Shown here: positions 1-9,328 of the stretch, piece after piece | Position numbering within the stretch: position 1 is the first letter of the stretch | How the letters are laid out: every line of letters begins with the position of its first letter | NCBI GenBank assembly: GCA_944324915.1 | Contig: CALUYD010000003.1 | Coordinates: forward strand, 60,971-124,970 | DNA length: 64,000 nt | Source: Candidatus Gastranaerophilales bacterium | Lineage (GTDB): Bacteria; Cyanobacteriota; Vampirovibrionia; Gastranaerophilales; Gastranaerophilaceae | Reading direction: 5' to 3' | Notes under the pieces: generated by a model | Databases searched by the model: none | Told to the model about the DNA's origin: nothing | The model's input: only the letters and a program-made list of their open reading frames with translations | Made by a program: the position numbers and the translations under genes

Positions 1-1042
1 ATAAATTAATATCTTTTAATTTATTAATTTCAAGAATTTTTTTATAATCATCTTGCACCTTTTGAAGCCTTATAGCTAGATTTTCAAGCTCTTTTTTCTT
101 TTTATCCAGATTTAAATATTGTTTTTGAACAATTAAAAACTGAGGTTCATTTTTTTCTAAATCCGAAATTAAAGTTTGCTTTTGATTTTGAAGATTAATC
201 TTATTTTGAATTTTTATAAATTCTTCATGCAAAACTTTAATTTGATTATCAAAATCATTAACAACATTTTGGATTTTTATAATTTCTTCGTTATCAGAGC
301 TATTTTGTTTTTCTAATAGATTTAACATTGAATTTAAATCATCAAAACAAGCATTCTCAAGATATTTTTCTTTTAAATCTTTAATCTCATCAAAAATTGG
401 AATAATATCAAAAATATGCTGTAATAAAGAACTTTTACAATTTTCGTATTCATTTTTATAAAAAGCTGTTTTTTCTTTTAATTTATCTTGAAATTTAGAA
501 TAATCCCAAGTTTTAAAAATATTTCTAAAAATTTCTGCTCTATTTTGAGTATCAGAATTTAACAACTTTAAAAATTCACCTTGCGCTAAAAGTGCAATTT
601 GAGAAAATTGAGAAAGATTAACCCCTAAAAGATTAACAATATAATCATCAACATCTTTAACTTTTTCAATTATTTTGCCGTCAGGTAAATAAAGTTGCGC
701 TTTTGATTGTTCAACAACAAAACCTTCTTTTCTTTGTTTTTTTCGCTCATAAGAAGGATATCTTATTATTTTATATTTTTCATCATTAAACAAAAATTCA
801 AATTCGACATAACTTTCAATATTATCATTTGCATAATGACTTTTCAGCGTTGAATTACCACGATTAGAACCTGATGAAGAATTAAATAATGCAAAACAAA
901 TTGCATCGAATATTGTAGTTTTGCCTGAGCCTGTAACGCCTGAAATTAAATAAATATTTGCTCTTCCGAGCTTTTCAAAAGGAATTTCAACTTTATTTAA
1001 AAAAGGTCCAAAAGCCTGCATAGTTAGTTTAAGGGGTCTCAT
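1..1042 (-). CDS. sbcC: Exonuclease subunit SbcC, N-terminal part (cut by window edge)
   Basis: SbcC is the ATPase of the SbcCD (Rad50/Mre11-like) complex that trims hairpins and DNA ends. Translating the minus strand from the ATG at 1042 gives the typical start MRPLKLTMQAFGPF, then a Walker A motif (GVTGSGKTTIFDA) and a Q-loop-like stretch (LLAQGEFLKLL). After that the protein becomes Lys/Glu-rich coiled coil running off position 1. About 347 residues are visible; the C-terminal Walker B half lies outside the window. The start overlaps the 3' end of sbcD by 14 bases, so the two are translationally coupled. Identification is firm from the N-terminal motifs and the sbcD neighbour. Confidence 0.93.
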   Translation of the reverse strand, partial: MRPLKLTMQAFGPFLNKVEIPFEKLGRANIYLISGVTGSGKTTIFDAICFALFNSSSGSNRGNSTLKSHYANDNIESYVEFEFLFNDEKYKIIRYPSYERKKQRKEGFVVEQSKAQLYLPDGKIIEKVKDVDDYIVNLLGVNLSQFSQIALLAQGEFLKLLNSDTQNRAEIFRNIFKTWDYSKFQDKLKEKTAFYKNEYENCKSSLLQHIFDIIPIFDEIKDLKEKYLENACFDDLNSMLNLLEKQNSSDNEEIIKIQNVVNDFDNQIKVLHEEFIKIQNKINLQNQKQTLISDLEKNEPQFLIVQKQYLNLDKKKKELENLAIRLQKVQDDYKKILEINKLKDINL

Positions 1043-2162
1043 TATTAATTTCCCCCATTAATTTTTTAACAATATTTTCTCTATCAGATGATAAATCATC
1101 ACCCATTTTTAATTTATAAAAATCACAAAAATGTTCAAACATTGTCTTATTAGAATCAACATCAAAAGAAATATTTTCATCAAGTGAGCGAGTAAAAGTA
1201 TTATCAAATTCCAAAAGCATAATATTTGGATATATCAAGGATAATTTCTTTTTAGCATCAAGAACATATTCATCTTCTAAAATAAAATGAATATAATCAT
1301 CAGTTTTTATTGTCTTATAAAATTTTTCATCCAGAAAATCGTCGATTTTTCCTCTATATTCTCTCATTTCATGTAAAAAATTTATAGGGAAAAATTCAAG
1401 CTCGATTTCATTTTTTCCTTTTATATTTAAAACAGTGAATTTTTTATTTTGGTTAATTTCTGAAAATGAATATTTTAAAATCGAACCTGAGTATCTAATT
1501 TTATCACTTGAGCATTTTTGAGCACAATGAAGATGACCTAACGCACAATAGTCAAATTTCTCAAAAATCTTATAAGATACTTCATCAATTCCACCAACTG
1601 ATTTTTGTTCGCTTTGAGATATTAAAGGTGGATTTGAGCCAATTACAAATTGATGTGCAATAATAATATTTACTTTATTCTCATCCAACTTTATATCATT
1701 CACAACAAGGCTAATAGCGTCATTGTAATTTACTATTTTAGAATTTTCATAATATTTTCTAACCAAAGCAGGATACAAATAAGGCATTAAATATATCTCA
1801 ATATCATCATTTAAAGATATCGATTGAATTTTACCGTCATAACTTTGAGATATATAAATATCTGATGTTTTAAGCAAATTGGATAAATATGCCAATCTAT
1901 CCATATTATCATGATTGCCTGAAATTATAAAAACTTTTACAGATAAAAAATTAAGCTCTTTTAAAAATAAATCAAATAATTCTAACGCTGAAACGCTAGG
2001 AATAGCTTTATCAAAAACATCTCCGGCAATTAGCACAGCTTCGATTTTTTCTTTTTTAATTAAATCCAAAGCCTGATTTAGCACAAATTTTTGCTCATTG
2101 AGCATGCAAAAATCATTAACTTTTTTACCTATGTGTAAATCTGCTAAATGAAGAATTTTCAT
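1029..2162 (-). CDS. sbcD: Exonuclease subunit SbcD (Mre11-like phosphoesterase)
   Basis: Calcineurin-type metallophosphoesterase, 377 residues, the nuclease subunit of SbcCD. Metal-binding motifs appear in order: DLHIGK near residue 8, GDVFDKA near 48, GNHDNMDRL near 82, an AHQF segment near 169, and a GHLH segment near 209. The C-terminal third matches the capping region only loosely. It begins at an ATG just after an AT-rich spacer and is the first gene of a minus-strand sbcD-sbcC pair. Length is normal for the family. Confidence 0.93.
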   Translation of the reverse strand: MKILHLADLHIGKKVNDFCMLNEQKFVLNQALDLIKKEKIEAVLIAGDVFDKAIPSVSALELFDLFLKELNFLSVKVFIISGNHDNMDRLAYLSNLLKTSDIYISQSYDGKIQSISLNDDIEIYLMPYLYPALVRKYYENSKIVNYNDAISLVVNDIKLDENKVNIIIAHQFVIGSNPPLISQSEQKSVGGIDEVSYKIFEKFDYCALGHLHCAQKCSSDKIRYSGSILKYSFSEINQNKKFTVLNIKGKNEIELEFFPINFLHEMREYRGKIDDFLDEKFYKTIKTDDYIHFILEDEYVLDAKKKLSLIYPNIMLLEFDNTFTRSLDENISFDVDSNKTMFEHFCDFYKLKMGDDLSSDRENIVKKLMGEINNETP

Positions 2163-2321
2163 ATATTTATTTAATCATCAAAATGACTGTCAAACAAGAA
2201 AAATAAGTGTTTAAAATACTATATTTAGTTTTGTAATACTTTAAATATATTATAGAAAAATATGTAAAAATTTGTTAAAATAATAATGTAGATTGTGTTA
2301 TAAAAACGAAAAGAGAAGAGT

Positions 2322-2750
2322 ATGAGAATTCCACCTATTGAATGTTTGGGGCATTTTGTCGTACGAAAAAACAAGATGGCTAATCTTAAAAAAGAATTGC
2401 CATTTCCTCCTATTCAAAAAGATACGGTGTCGTTCAACTCATCAAAGGCTTCCTATTTAAGAAAATACAACACACTACCTGATGAAATAAAAAAAATACT
2501 TACTCCAAAAGATGCTATTGACATGTTTCAAAACATGGAGCAAATCCAAAAAGGAATGACAGAGGGTATCAAAATTGGTCAAGGCGATGATTCAAGCGTC
2601 TATGAAAATCCTTGGCTTGATGGCTATTATATTATGATTGTGCAGACTCCTAAAAAACAGATACAAACAGTTTACTCAAGATACCCTCTTGGTGATTCCG
2701 TATGGGAAGATGAAAAAGATAACTCGCTTCAAATCATAAAAAGAGCGTAA
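2322..2750 (+). CDS. Hypothetical protein with N-terminal SFNS tag-like motif
   Basis: 142-residue soluble protein that I do not recognise. The ATG at 2322 sits directly after a purine-rich AGAGAAGAG stretch; a later Met at 2376 has no ribosome-binding site. There is no signal peptide. Residues 35-40 read TVSFNS, resembling the [S/N]-F-x-[G/A/S] tag seen in several other proteins of this window. The C-terminal half contains an aromatic-rich segment (NPWLDGYYIMIVQTP). It lies 49 bases ahead of the membrane glycosyltransferase-like gene on the same strand. Function unknown. Confidence 0.7.
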   Translation: MRIPPIECLGHFVVRKNKMANLKKELPFPPIQKDTVSFNSSKASYLRKYNTLPDEIKKILTPKDAIDMFQNMEQIQKGMTEGIKIGQGDDSSVYENPWLDGYYIMIVQTPKKQIQTVYSRYPLGDSVWEDEKDNSLQIIKRA

Positions 2751-2799
2751 AATACTTAACATTTTTGCATTTTAAATCATACAAATATATACTTTGAAT

Positions 2800-4644
2800 A
2801 TGAAAACAAAAAACAATTCAAAATATATATTGTATGCCATTCTTTTTATTATATTTGTTTCAATCAGACTTAATTATCTGTCTTCATTTCAAGAAATTGA
2901 AAATATAAGTTTCAAAAGTCTTGCTATTTCAAACTGCACCTGGCCTTTTGGAATTATAAAAGAAACAATTATAAATGATACTTTTCTTCCAAGCTATTAT
3001 CTAATAATAGGTCTTTTGAAAAATGAGATATTAATCAGAATATTTAATACAATAGTTTCACTGATAAATATATTCGTGTTCGTATTAATAGGCAAAAAAT
3101 TGCTTAACGAAAAACTCGGTATATTCTTAGCTTTATTAATCGGAATAAATCATTTCTTTTTATATTACACAAGTCTTATAGCGCCATATTGCGTAATTTT
3201 TCTACTTCAAACATTAACAATATATGCGCTTATTTGCTATCTAAAAACACCAAATAAAAGAAATTTTAAATTTTTAAGCTATTCAAATATTTTGCTGATT
3301 TTATTTGATAGTTTTGGATTTTTATATGTTTTAAGCGAGATTTTTATATTATTTCTATTCAAAAAAAGAAAAAAAATCTATCAAAAACACGCTCCAAAAC
3401 TTTTAAATTTATCCTTAATACCGCTATTAATAGTGCTTCCCATATTAATTGCACAATACATAATAACATCCAAATTATTAATACCAAATACTTATGATAG
3501 TATTGGACTTAATTTAAATTCAATATATCTGATTTTAAGCGAATATTTTAGTCCGCATTTGAGCTTTCTTGCTCCCGATACACAAACTAAAAGCACTTTA
3601 GGGCTTTTATGGAGTTTCTTTTTAAATCCGGATATTAAAAATATAAACACTTTAAAAATATTAATAACTTTATTTTATAGTACAATTTTACCCATTATTA
3701 TTGCATTTATTTTAAGTATAAAAACCTATCAAAAAAATTACAGAATAAGAATTTTATTATTAATTTCATTAATCAACACAGGTTTTATATTATTCCTTAT
3801 GTTGATTGAAAAAATTAATGTTGAGCCTATATATACCATTCCGTTTTTTATAACAATTTTAATTATTGTTGGCTATGGAATTTTTAGATTAAAAGATATT
3901 TTTGCAAAAATTGCGCTAATTATCTGCATTATGGCAATCCAATTAATTAACCCTGAATTAAATTCATTCGATATAACAATCAAAAAAAATCATGCAGTCT
4001 TAAATCCTGTAAAAAATTTCATTAACGATTACGAAATAACAAAAGATGATACACTTATTATGCCTCATTGTGGCAATCTTGGAGCAGATTACTTTAGAAA
4101 ATTAACATTTTTAGAATACGACAACAATGACCTTAGAAAATCAAAGAAAAATGGCATTTTAAGAAATATTTCAAGCAAAAAAACAAAATCAATCAATAAA
4201 AAAAATATACATCACCTAACAAGAAATTATCTTCTCGAAGAAAGAACAAATAACTTTTTAATGACATATTTTACTCAAAAAATATTCGAAAAAGAAAATT
4301 TATCAAAAAGATATGTTTTAATTATCGATAAATTAAACTCAAGACCTATTTCTCAAGGTTCAATAATCAAATATGCAACAGAAAATGAATATAATTACCA
4401 CACAAGAAAAATAAGTCTAAAAAATGCAGACTTATCACAAAATCAATCAAAAAACCTCTATGACGCATTAAAATCAAAAACGCTCTATAATTTAGCAAAC
4501 ATTTTGAATATTAATTTTAAATTAGATAGCATTGCAGAATATAAAAAAATTGATAACGAATATTATAAAATCCCATCATCGGATAATATTTATAAAGCAA
4601 TCAGTTCTTATGACAGTGATTATGTATTCTTGATTTTTAAATAA
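2800..4644 (+). CDS. Polytopic membrane protein, glycosyltransferase (GT-C/PMT-like)
   Basis: About 614 residues. The first two thirds hold roughly ten hydrophobic helices separated by short basic loops. The last 200 residues (from about 400) are soluble and Lys/Asn-rich. This layout, with a long first periplasmic loop carrying acidic residues (QEIENISF), resembles GT-C glycosyltransferases of the PMT/ArnT type that use lipid-linked sugars. I chose the ATG at 2800 over a TTG at 2794; neither has a clear ribosome-binding site. The clinching acidic catalytic motif is not obvious, so the enzyme class is a topology-based inference. Confidence 0.55.
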   Translation: MKTKNNSKYILYAILFIIFVSIRLNYLSSFQEIENISFKSLAISNCTWPFGIIKETIINDTFLPSYYLIIGLLKNEILIRIFNTIVSLINIFVFVLIGKKLLNEKLGIFLALLIGINHFFLYYTSLIAPYCVIFLLQTLTIYALICYLKTPNKRNFKFLSYSNILLILFDSFGFLYVLSEIFILFLFKKRKKIYQKHAPKLLNLSLIPLLIVLPILIAQYIITSKLLIPNTYDSIGLNLNSIYLILSEYFSPHLSFLAPDTQTKSTLGLLWSFFLNPDIKNINTLKILITLFYSTILPIIIAFILSIKTYQKNYRIRILLLISLINTGFILFLMLIEKINVEPIYTIPFFITILIIVGYGIFRLKDIFAKIALIICIMAIQLINPELNSFDITIKKNHAVLNPVKNFINDYEITKDDTLIMPHCGNLGADYFRKLTFLEYDNNDLRKSKKNGILRNISSKKTKSINKKNIHHLTRNYLLEERTNNFLMTYFTQKIFEKENLSKRYVLIIDKLNSRPISQGSIIKYATENEYNYHTRKISLKNADLSQNQSKNLYDALKSKTLYNLANILNINFKLDSIAEYKKIDNEYYKIPSSDNIYKAISSYDSDYVFLIFK

Positions 4645-4674
4645 TTTGTTAAGTTTTATTACAAAAATAAAATA

Positions 4675-4761
4675 AAACCCTATATTTTTAAAGAAATATG
4701 CCGTTAATAAAATCGAAAGGTTGACTTTAGGAAAAGTTTAATTAAGGAAATTATAGGGTTT
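4675..4761 (+). promoter_or_regulatory. Possible 5'-UTR inverted repeat covering a ribosome-binding site
   Basis: AAACCCTATA at 4675-4684 is exactly complementary to TATAGGGTTT at 4752-4761, which contains the AGGG ribosome-binding site of the following gene. If both arms are on one transcript they could pair and block translation. The intervening 67 bases and AT-rich context make chance pairing quite possible. Confidence 0.2.
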
Positions 4762-4764
4762 AAT

Positions 4765-5283
4765 ATGGGTATTACATCAATAAATCACGCAATGAGCGCT
4801 TCATGGGGCGCATATAGCCAAAAATTAACACAAGCGACAAAATCAAAACTTGATACGCTCGGTATTCCTTACAGCGAAAACATCAGCGAAGAAGAAGCAA
4901 AAAAACTCATAAAAAACTATGAAACTTCTTCAAAACAAAATGCAAATAATGAAAATAATTCTAAAAATAATTCAAGCACAAGCGATTTATTTGAAAAAGC
5001 AAAAAAATTAGCTCAAAAAGTTGGAATAGAGGTTCCCGAAGGAATTAATTTTCAACAACTAATTATGGCAATAGAAGCAAAAATATCTCAAAGATTAAAT
5101 GCAAACTCTAACGACATTGAAGCACTAAAAGAATTGAAATCACTAAGCCAAGAATTAGCTTTCATACAAGCTCAAAGCAATGGTTCATCAGGCTATGACA
5201 ACACAAACAGAGTACTTTTAGCAAGTCTTGAGATGATGGGCGAATACAATAAAAACTTATTAAATAAAAATCAAAAAAGATAA
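4765..5283 (+). CDS. Hypothetical soluble protein, Asn/Ser/Lys-rich linker
   Basis: 172 residues, unrecognised. The N-terminal 50 residues contain a helix-rich segment with a SWGA tetrapeptide at 13-16, vaguely like the SFxG tags elsewhere. Residues about 55-72 are a low-complexity Asn/Ser/Lys linker. The C-terminal 100 residues are predicted helical (SQELAFIQAQSNGSS). An AGGG ribosome-binding site lies 8 bases ahead of the ATG. A 10-bp inverted repeat has one arm at 4675-4684 and the other covering this ribosome-binding site. The 3' end overlaps the convergent barrel-like gene by 13 bases. Confidence 0.65.
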   Translation: MGITSINHAMSASWGAYSQKLTQATKSKLDTLGIPYSENISEEEAKKLIKNYETSSKQNANNENNSKNNSSTSDLFEKAKKLAQKVGIEVPEGINFQQLIMAIEAKISQRLNANSNDIEALKELKSLSQELAFIQAQSNGSSGYDNTNRVLLASLEMMGEYNKNLLNKNQKR

Positions 5284-6023
5284 AAATTAGTATAGAAGTT
5301 AATACTTTCAGAATGTGTGCCGTCTTGATTTAAGGTGTATCCGGCATAGACTTTAAAATCCATAGCTTTAGATTTTAAGGGCGAAATATTGACACTAAAA
5401 TCATGATCGGTCGAATTTGTCAGCATATCAAATTTGTTATAAAAACTAAAAGACAACTTATCATTTATATTTATAGTAGGAGTAAAATATAATTTTCGAG
5501 AAGTAGGATTTTGATCTATCCCCCTATAATTTGCCTCGACTCCCGATGCTAAATTTAAGAATTTATAAGGATTAACTTCAACACCAGCCAAAACCCTATA
5601 ATCATCACTATTATATTTATTTTTATATTTTAGAGTATCTTGGACAAAGCTAAATTTATTATTCACAGGAATGATTGTTTTTGTGTCTTCTTTTTTAAAT
5701 GTTTCAGAATAAACACCAATTGTTGAAAATTCCTCTACTTTCAATTTAAATGGCTCGCAATCAGCGCATATTTCATCTTCAAATTCAAAAAAAGTAACAC
5801 TATCATCAGCTGCAATTTCAATTTGCTGTTCTTTTTGCTCTTGTTTCTGTTGTTGCTCTTCATTTTGTTTTTGAATAGCATCTTCATTTGCGCATTGAAT
5901 TAAATAATCAAAATATTCTTCAGAATACAAATAATCATTCTGTGCTAATTGCTCTTGAGAAAAAGCACAAGAGCCAAAAAAGAACAAAACCAAACTAATT
6001 AAAATGACTACTCTTTTATCCAT
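5271..6023 (-). CDS. Exported protein, probable outer-membrane beta-barrel-like
   Basis: 250 residues with an N-terminal signal sequence (basic MDKRVV, then a Leu/Phe core, FFGSCAFS). A near-lipobox FGSC is present but lacks the usual Leu at -3. Residues 45-70 are a Gln/Glu-rich linker. From about 120 on, alternating hydrophobic/aromatic strands (RVLAGVEVNPYKFLNLASG, LSFSFYNKFDML, FKVYAGYTL) end in a terminal Phe (TNFYLF), as is typical of outer-membrane barrels. The barrel would be small. Specific function is unknown. Confidence 0.65.
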   Translation of the reverse strand: MDKRVVILISLVLFFFGSCAFSQEQLAQNDYLYSEEYFDYLIQCANEDAIQKQNEEQQQKQEQKEQQIEIAADDSVTFFEFEDEICADCEPFKLKVEEFSTIGVYSETFKKEDTKTIIPVNNKFSFVQDTLKYKNKYNSDDYRVLAGVEVNPYKFLNLASGVEANYRGIDQNPTSRKLYFTPTININDKLSFSFYNKFDMLTNSTDHDFSVNISPLKSKAMDFKVYAGYTLNQDGTHSESINFYTNFYLF

Positions 6024-6080
6024 TGTATTATGATTATAAATTTAAATTTTAGTCTTTTCAACTCGTTTTAAGAGATGATT

Positions 6081-7088
6081 TTATGAGTAGAAATTTTTTA
6101 ATTGTTCAAATTTTTCTTTAACTTTTCCTGATGAAATTAAACTTTTAGCCAAATTAACACCATCAATCAAAGACTCAGCTTTTTTTGAAATGTATAAAGA
6201 CAAAGCAGAATTCATAATTGCCATGCTATATTTTGCGCCAATATCCTTATTTTCAATAATATTTAAAATATCAGAAGCATTTTGTTCGTTATTTTCTACT
6301 TCTATTTCGCTGATTTGTGCACTATCAAACCCAAGTAATTCGGGTGTTATAACATATGTAAAAATTTTATTTTTCCATGCTTCAGCGATATATGTTTCAC
6401 CATTAGGATAAATATAGTCAAAATCATTATCAGATGAAACTATAATTGAATTTTCTTTATTTAATTTAAGTGCTACATTTGCCATTGTATTTGCAAAATT
6501 TCTATCAGAAACGCCTAAAAAAAGATTTTTAGATGAAAAAGGATTGAGCATTTTTAAAACATAAGAAAAAACGTTTTTAAAGGGCAATTTAGCTCGAATA
6601 GGCTCGGCATATTTAAAATAAGGAATTTCATTTGATAAATATGCATAATTAAAATTTAATTTCTCAAATTCACATGAATTATAGTCAATTTCTTTTTCAA
6701 AATTAAAACCTAATAATTCTAATATTTTAAAAGAATTATTTACGCATAAAGGCGAATTAAAGCTATATTTACAAGCACATAAATCACCAGCTGAACAAAT
6801 TAAATCCTGAAGTAATGAAATATCTACACATCCAAATGAATTTACAAAAGATATATTTTCAATACTATCTATATTCAAATTGACTTTGTTTTTTAATTGA
6901 TTATTTGATGCTAAAATTGCAGATAATAAAACGTTTTGAGAAAAATTCAAATCATTTAGCAAACTTAAAAAAGAACTTATTCTGACATCATCGGCAAGTC
7001 CTGAAAAAATTTCATCAAAACACTCTCTTAATTGAGTTTCAGAAGGGATACTGCCATCTAAAAGATTATTTATAACATCATTTATCAT
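6081..7088 (-). CDS. TrpD-like (anthranilate phosphoribosyltransferase fold) protein, catalytic motifs lost
   Basis: Glycosyltransferase family 3/TrpD-like, 335 residues from the ATG at 7088; a TTG at 7094 is an alternative. Family-like segments include the N-terminal helical domain, a NPFSSKNLFLGV stretch corresponding to NP..P...LGV in TrpD, TYVITPELLGF corresponding to the YVIHPEDFGL region, and a C-terminal NSALSLYISKKAESLIDGV stretch. The PRPP-binding GTGGD is replaced by SFGCVD and the KHGNR segment by CKYSFNS. Phosphoribosyl transfer therefore looks unlikely; a regulatory or nucleic-acid-binding role as in TrpD2 proteins is possible. No other trp gene is nearby. Confidence 0.7.
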   Translation of the reverse strand: MINDVINNLLDGSIPSETQLRECFDEIFSGLADDVRISSFLSLLNDLNFSQNVLLSAILASNNQLKNKVNLNIDSIENISFVNSFGCVDISLLQDLICSAGDLCACKYSFNSPLCVNNSFKILELLGFNFEKEIDYNSCEFEKLNFNYAYLSNEIPYFKYAEPIRAKLPFKNVFSYVLKMLNPFSSKNLFLGVSDRNFANTMANVALKLNKENSIIVSSDNDFDYIYPNGETYIAEAWKNKIFTYVITPELLGFDSAQISEIEVENNEQNASDILNIIENKDIGAKYSMAIMNSALSLYISKKAESLIDGVNLAKSLISSGKVKEKFEQLKNFYS

Positions 7089-7220
7089 AAACAAACTATA
7101 TCATATTATTAACAATTTTAAAAATTTTAATAAGAAAATTTTTGATATCACTTGCAAAATAAATATGTTTATAGTTTGATAGAATTAAGACAGTACACAA
7201 ATAAAAAGGAATTTAATAAA

Positions 7221-7580
7221 GTGGTTAAAATCAGATTAAAAAGATTAGGTTATAAGAAAAATCCAAGCTACCGTATTATTGCTATCGATAGCCGTTGCAA
7301 AAGAGAAGGTGCACCTATCGAAGAACTTGGATTCTATAATCCAAAATCAAAAGAAATGAAATTGAACGTTGAAAGAGTTAAAGCTAGACTTGCTCAAGGC
7401 GCTCAAGCTACTGAAACAGTTATGTATTTAGTTAAAAATGCTAACGAAGATGGCACTTTAAACTACAAAAAATCAGAAAAAACTAAACTTTCTAAAAAAG
7501 CACAAGCTAAATTAGAAGAAGAAAAAGCAGCCCAAGCAGCAGCCGCGCAAGCGGAAGCTTCTGCTGAAGTTGAGGCATAA
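7221..7580 (+). CDS. rpsP: 30S ribosomal protein S16
   Basis: Small-subunit protein S16, recognised by VKIRLKRLGYKKNPSYRI at the start and IEELGFYNPKSKE. The correct start is the GTG at 7221, 10 bases after an AAGGA ribosome-binding site; an upstream TTG reading adds 23 non-family residues. The core of about 80 residues is followed by an extra Lys/Ala/Glu-rich tail of about 35 residues, which is variable in this family. It is followed directly by a strong intrinsic terminator. Confidence 0.95.
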   Translation: MVKIRLKRLGYKKNPSYRIIAIDSRCKREGAPIEELGFYNPKSKEMKLNVERVKARLAQGAQATETVMYLVKNANEDGTLNYKKSEKTKLSKKAQAKLEEEKAAQAAAAQAEASAEVEA

Positions 7581-7602
7581 GGCAAAGCTTATAAGAACAC
7601 TC

Positions 7603-7631
7603 AAAGAGCCTCTTAAAGAGGCTCTTTTTTT
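7603..7631 (+). terminator. Intrinsic terminator after rpsP
   Basis: A 10-bp perfect stem (AAAGAGCCTC / GAGGCTCTTT) with a 5-base loop is followed by a run of Ts. It lies 22 bases after the rpsP stop. Confidence 0.93.
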
Positions 7632-7661
7632 ATAGGAAAATTTAGCGAAAGGGTTTATAAA

Positions 7662-8864
7662 ATGGAAAGTACTCAAATCAAAACAAAAAAAATTCAACCA
7701 TCAGATAGAATTTTAAATATACCTAAATATGTTTTTGCTCAATTAGCTGAACTAAAACAAGAAGCAATGAATAGAGGAGTTGATGTTATAGATATTTCAA
7801 TAGGGAACCCGGATGGTGCAACTCCTAAACCTGTTGTTGATGTAGCAATTAGAGCAATCCAAGACCCGATAAATCATGGTTATCCAAATTTTAGAGGAAA
7901 ACCTGAATTAAGACAAGCCATTGCAGATTGGATGCAAAAAAGATATAACGTAGAAATAAATCCCAAAACAGAAGTTCAAACGCTGATTGGAGAAAAAGAA
8001 GGTCTTGCAAATGTTGCTTTAGCATATACTAATCCTAACGATATAAATATAATTCCAGACCCATATTATCCTGTATTATGCAGAGGAACATTAATTGCAG
8101 GCGGGAAACCATATTTTGTACAATTAAAAGAAGAAAATAAATTTTTAATTGATTTATCTGAAATTCCGACAGAAATCGCTAAAAAAGCAAAAATGTTCTT
8201 TATAAACTATCCAAATAACCCAACAGGAGCGATTGCGCCTAAAAGTTTTCTAAAAGATATTGTTCAATTCTGCAAAGAATATGGAATATTATTGATTTCA
8301 GACCTTGCTTATGGCGAAGTATGTTTTGGAGATTACAGACCATATTCAATATTTAATATAGATGGCGCAAAAGATGTTGCTATGGAATTTCATTCTTTTA
8401 CAAAAACTTTCAATATGGCAGGCTGGAGATGCGGTTTTGCAATAGGAAAAGAAGAATTTATCAGCAATCTCTATGCAATGAAATCAAATGTAGATTACGG
8501 AACATCTACCATTATTCAAGATGCGTGCATTGAAGCACTTACAATGCCAATCAGCTATGTAAAAGATATTATGGATATATATCACAAAAGACGTGAAGTT
8601 ATGGCAAAAGGCTTTAGCGATTTAGGTTTTTATGCTCCAAGAAGTGAAGCTACAATGTATTTTTGGATAAAAATTCCTCCAAAATTCAAAACATCAATGG
8701 AATTTACAAAATACTTACTCGATAAAACAGGTGTTATGGTAACACCGGGAAGTGCATTTGGCGCTATGAGCGATGATCATTTCAGAGTTTCTTTGGTACA
8801 GCCAAATGATAGAATAAAAGAAGTGTTTGAAAGATTTAAAAAAGCAGGTATAAGATATGAATAA
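7662..8864 (+). CDS. PLP-dependent class I/II aminotransferase (LL-DAP/alanine aminotransferase type)
   Basis: 400 residues, fold type I aminotransferase. The PLP lysine is K248 in SFTKTFNMAGWR. Other family marks are SIGNPDGATP near 46, the NYPNNPTG motif near 182, and the substrate-carboxylate Arg in HFRVSL near the end. The sequence most resembles the group often annotated as LL-diaminopimelate aminotransferase (DapL) or AlaA-like enzymes. DapL would fit a cyanobacterial relative making lysine and peptidoglycan, but the substrate cannot be fixed from sequence alone. It starts at an ATG after an AGGG site and sits between two terminators as a single-gene unit. Confidence 0.88.
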   Translation: MESTQIKTKKIQPSDRILNIPKYVFAQLAELKQEAMNRGVDVIDISIGNPDGATPKPVVDVAIRAIQDPINHGYPNFRGKPELRQAIADWMQKRYNVEINPKTEVQTLIGEKEGLANVALAYTNPNDINIIPDPYYPVLCRGTLIAGGKPYFVQLKEENKFLIDLSEIPTEIAKKAKMFFINYPNNPTGAIAPKSFLKDIVQFCKEYGILLISDLAYGEVCFGDYRPYSIFNIDGAKDVAMEFHSFTKTFNMAGWRCGFAIGKEEFISNLYAMKSNVDYGTSTIIQDACIEALTMPISYVKDIMDIYHKRREVMAKGFSDLGFYAPRSEATMYFWIKIPPKFKTSMEFTKYLLDKTGVMVTPGSAFGAMSDDHFRVSLVQPNDRIKEVFERFKKAGIRYE

Positions 8865-8888
8865 GGGGGTAAAAACCCTTATTTTTTT
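8860..8888 (+). terminator. Intrinsic terminator after the aminotransferase
   Basis: An 8-bp stem (AATAAGGG / CCCTTATT) with an 8-base loop is followed by a T run. It spans the aminotransferase stop codon and the end of the convergent YkgJ-type gene. Confidence 0.8.
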
Positions 8889-9328
8889 AAATATTCGCTA
8901 AATTTTTTATTTACGTCAAAATAAAACCCGCAATTATCAAGCATTTCAACCCCATTATATATTAAATCAGAGTTAATATTAGGATAATCTCGGCAAAACA
9001 AAGGGCGAAACCAATAAATAAGACATTTATTGTCTTTTGAAATAAATTTACATTCAAAAGTTAATGCGCCATTTTGAAAATCTTGTTTGTTTTCAATAAT
9101 GCCTGAAATTTTAAAATTCCTATAATATCTATGCTTTTTTTGCATTTGCTTAAAAACATTTTCATCTTTTATATAGCCTTCTTTTGTTGAAAACAAAATA
9201 TTTCTACAACATGCGCCACATTTTTTGCATTTTCCTTTTAGCACATATTTTGAAGAAAAAACTTTATTGTGCAAATCAAGAAAAAAATCTTGAACAAAAT
9301 TAACTATATCTCTAAAAATATTATTCAT
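8879..9328 (-). CDS. YkgJ-family cysteine cluster protein
   Basis: 149 residues. The cysteine pattern CKKCGACCRN near residue 34, a second CKF..........CLIYWFRPLFCRDYP segment near 95-115 and a final Cys near 132 define the YkgJ/Fe-S-Zn cluster family. The family is thought to bind an iron-sulfur or zinc centre, but its reaction is not settled. It is the last gene of a minus-strand trio; its start overlaps the exported protein upstream by 8 bases. Confidence 0.85.
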   Translation of the reverse strand: MNNIFRDIVNFVQDFFLDLHNKVFSSKYVLKGKCKKCGACCRNILFSTKEGYIKDENVFKQMQKKHRYYRNFKISGIIENKQDFQNGALTFECKFISKDNKCLIYWFRPLFCRDYPNINSDLIYNGVEMLDNCGFYFDVNKKFSEYLKK

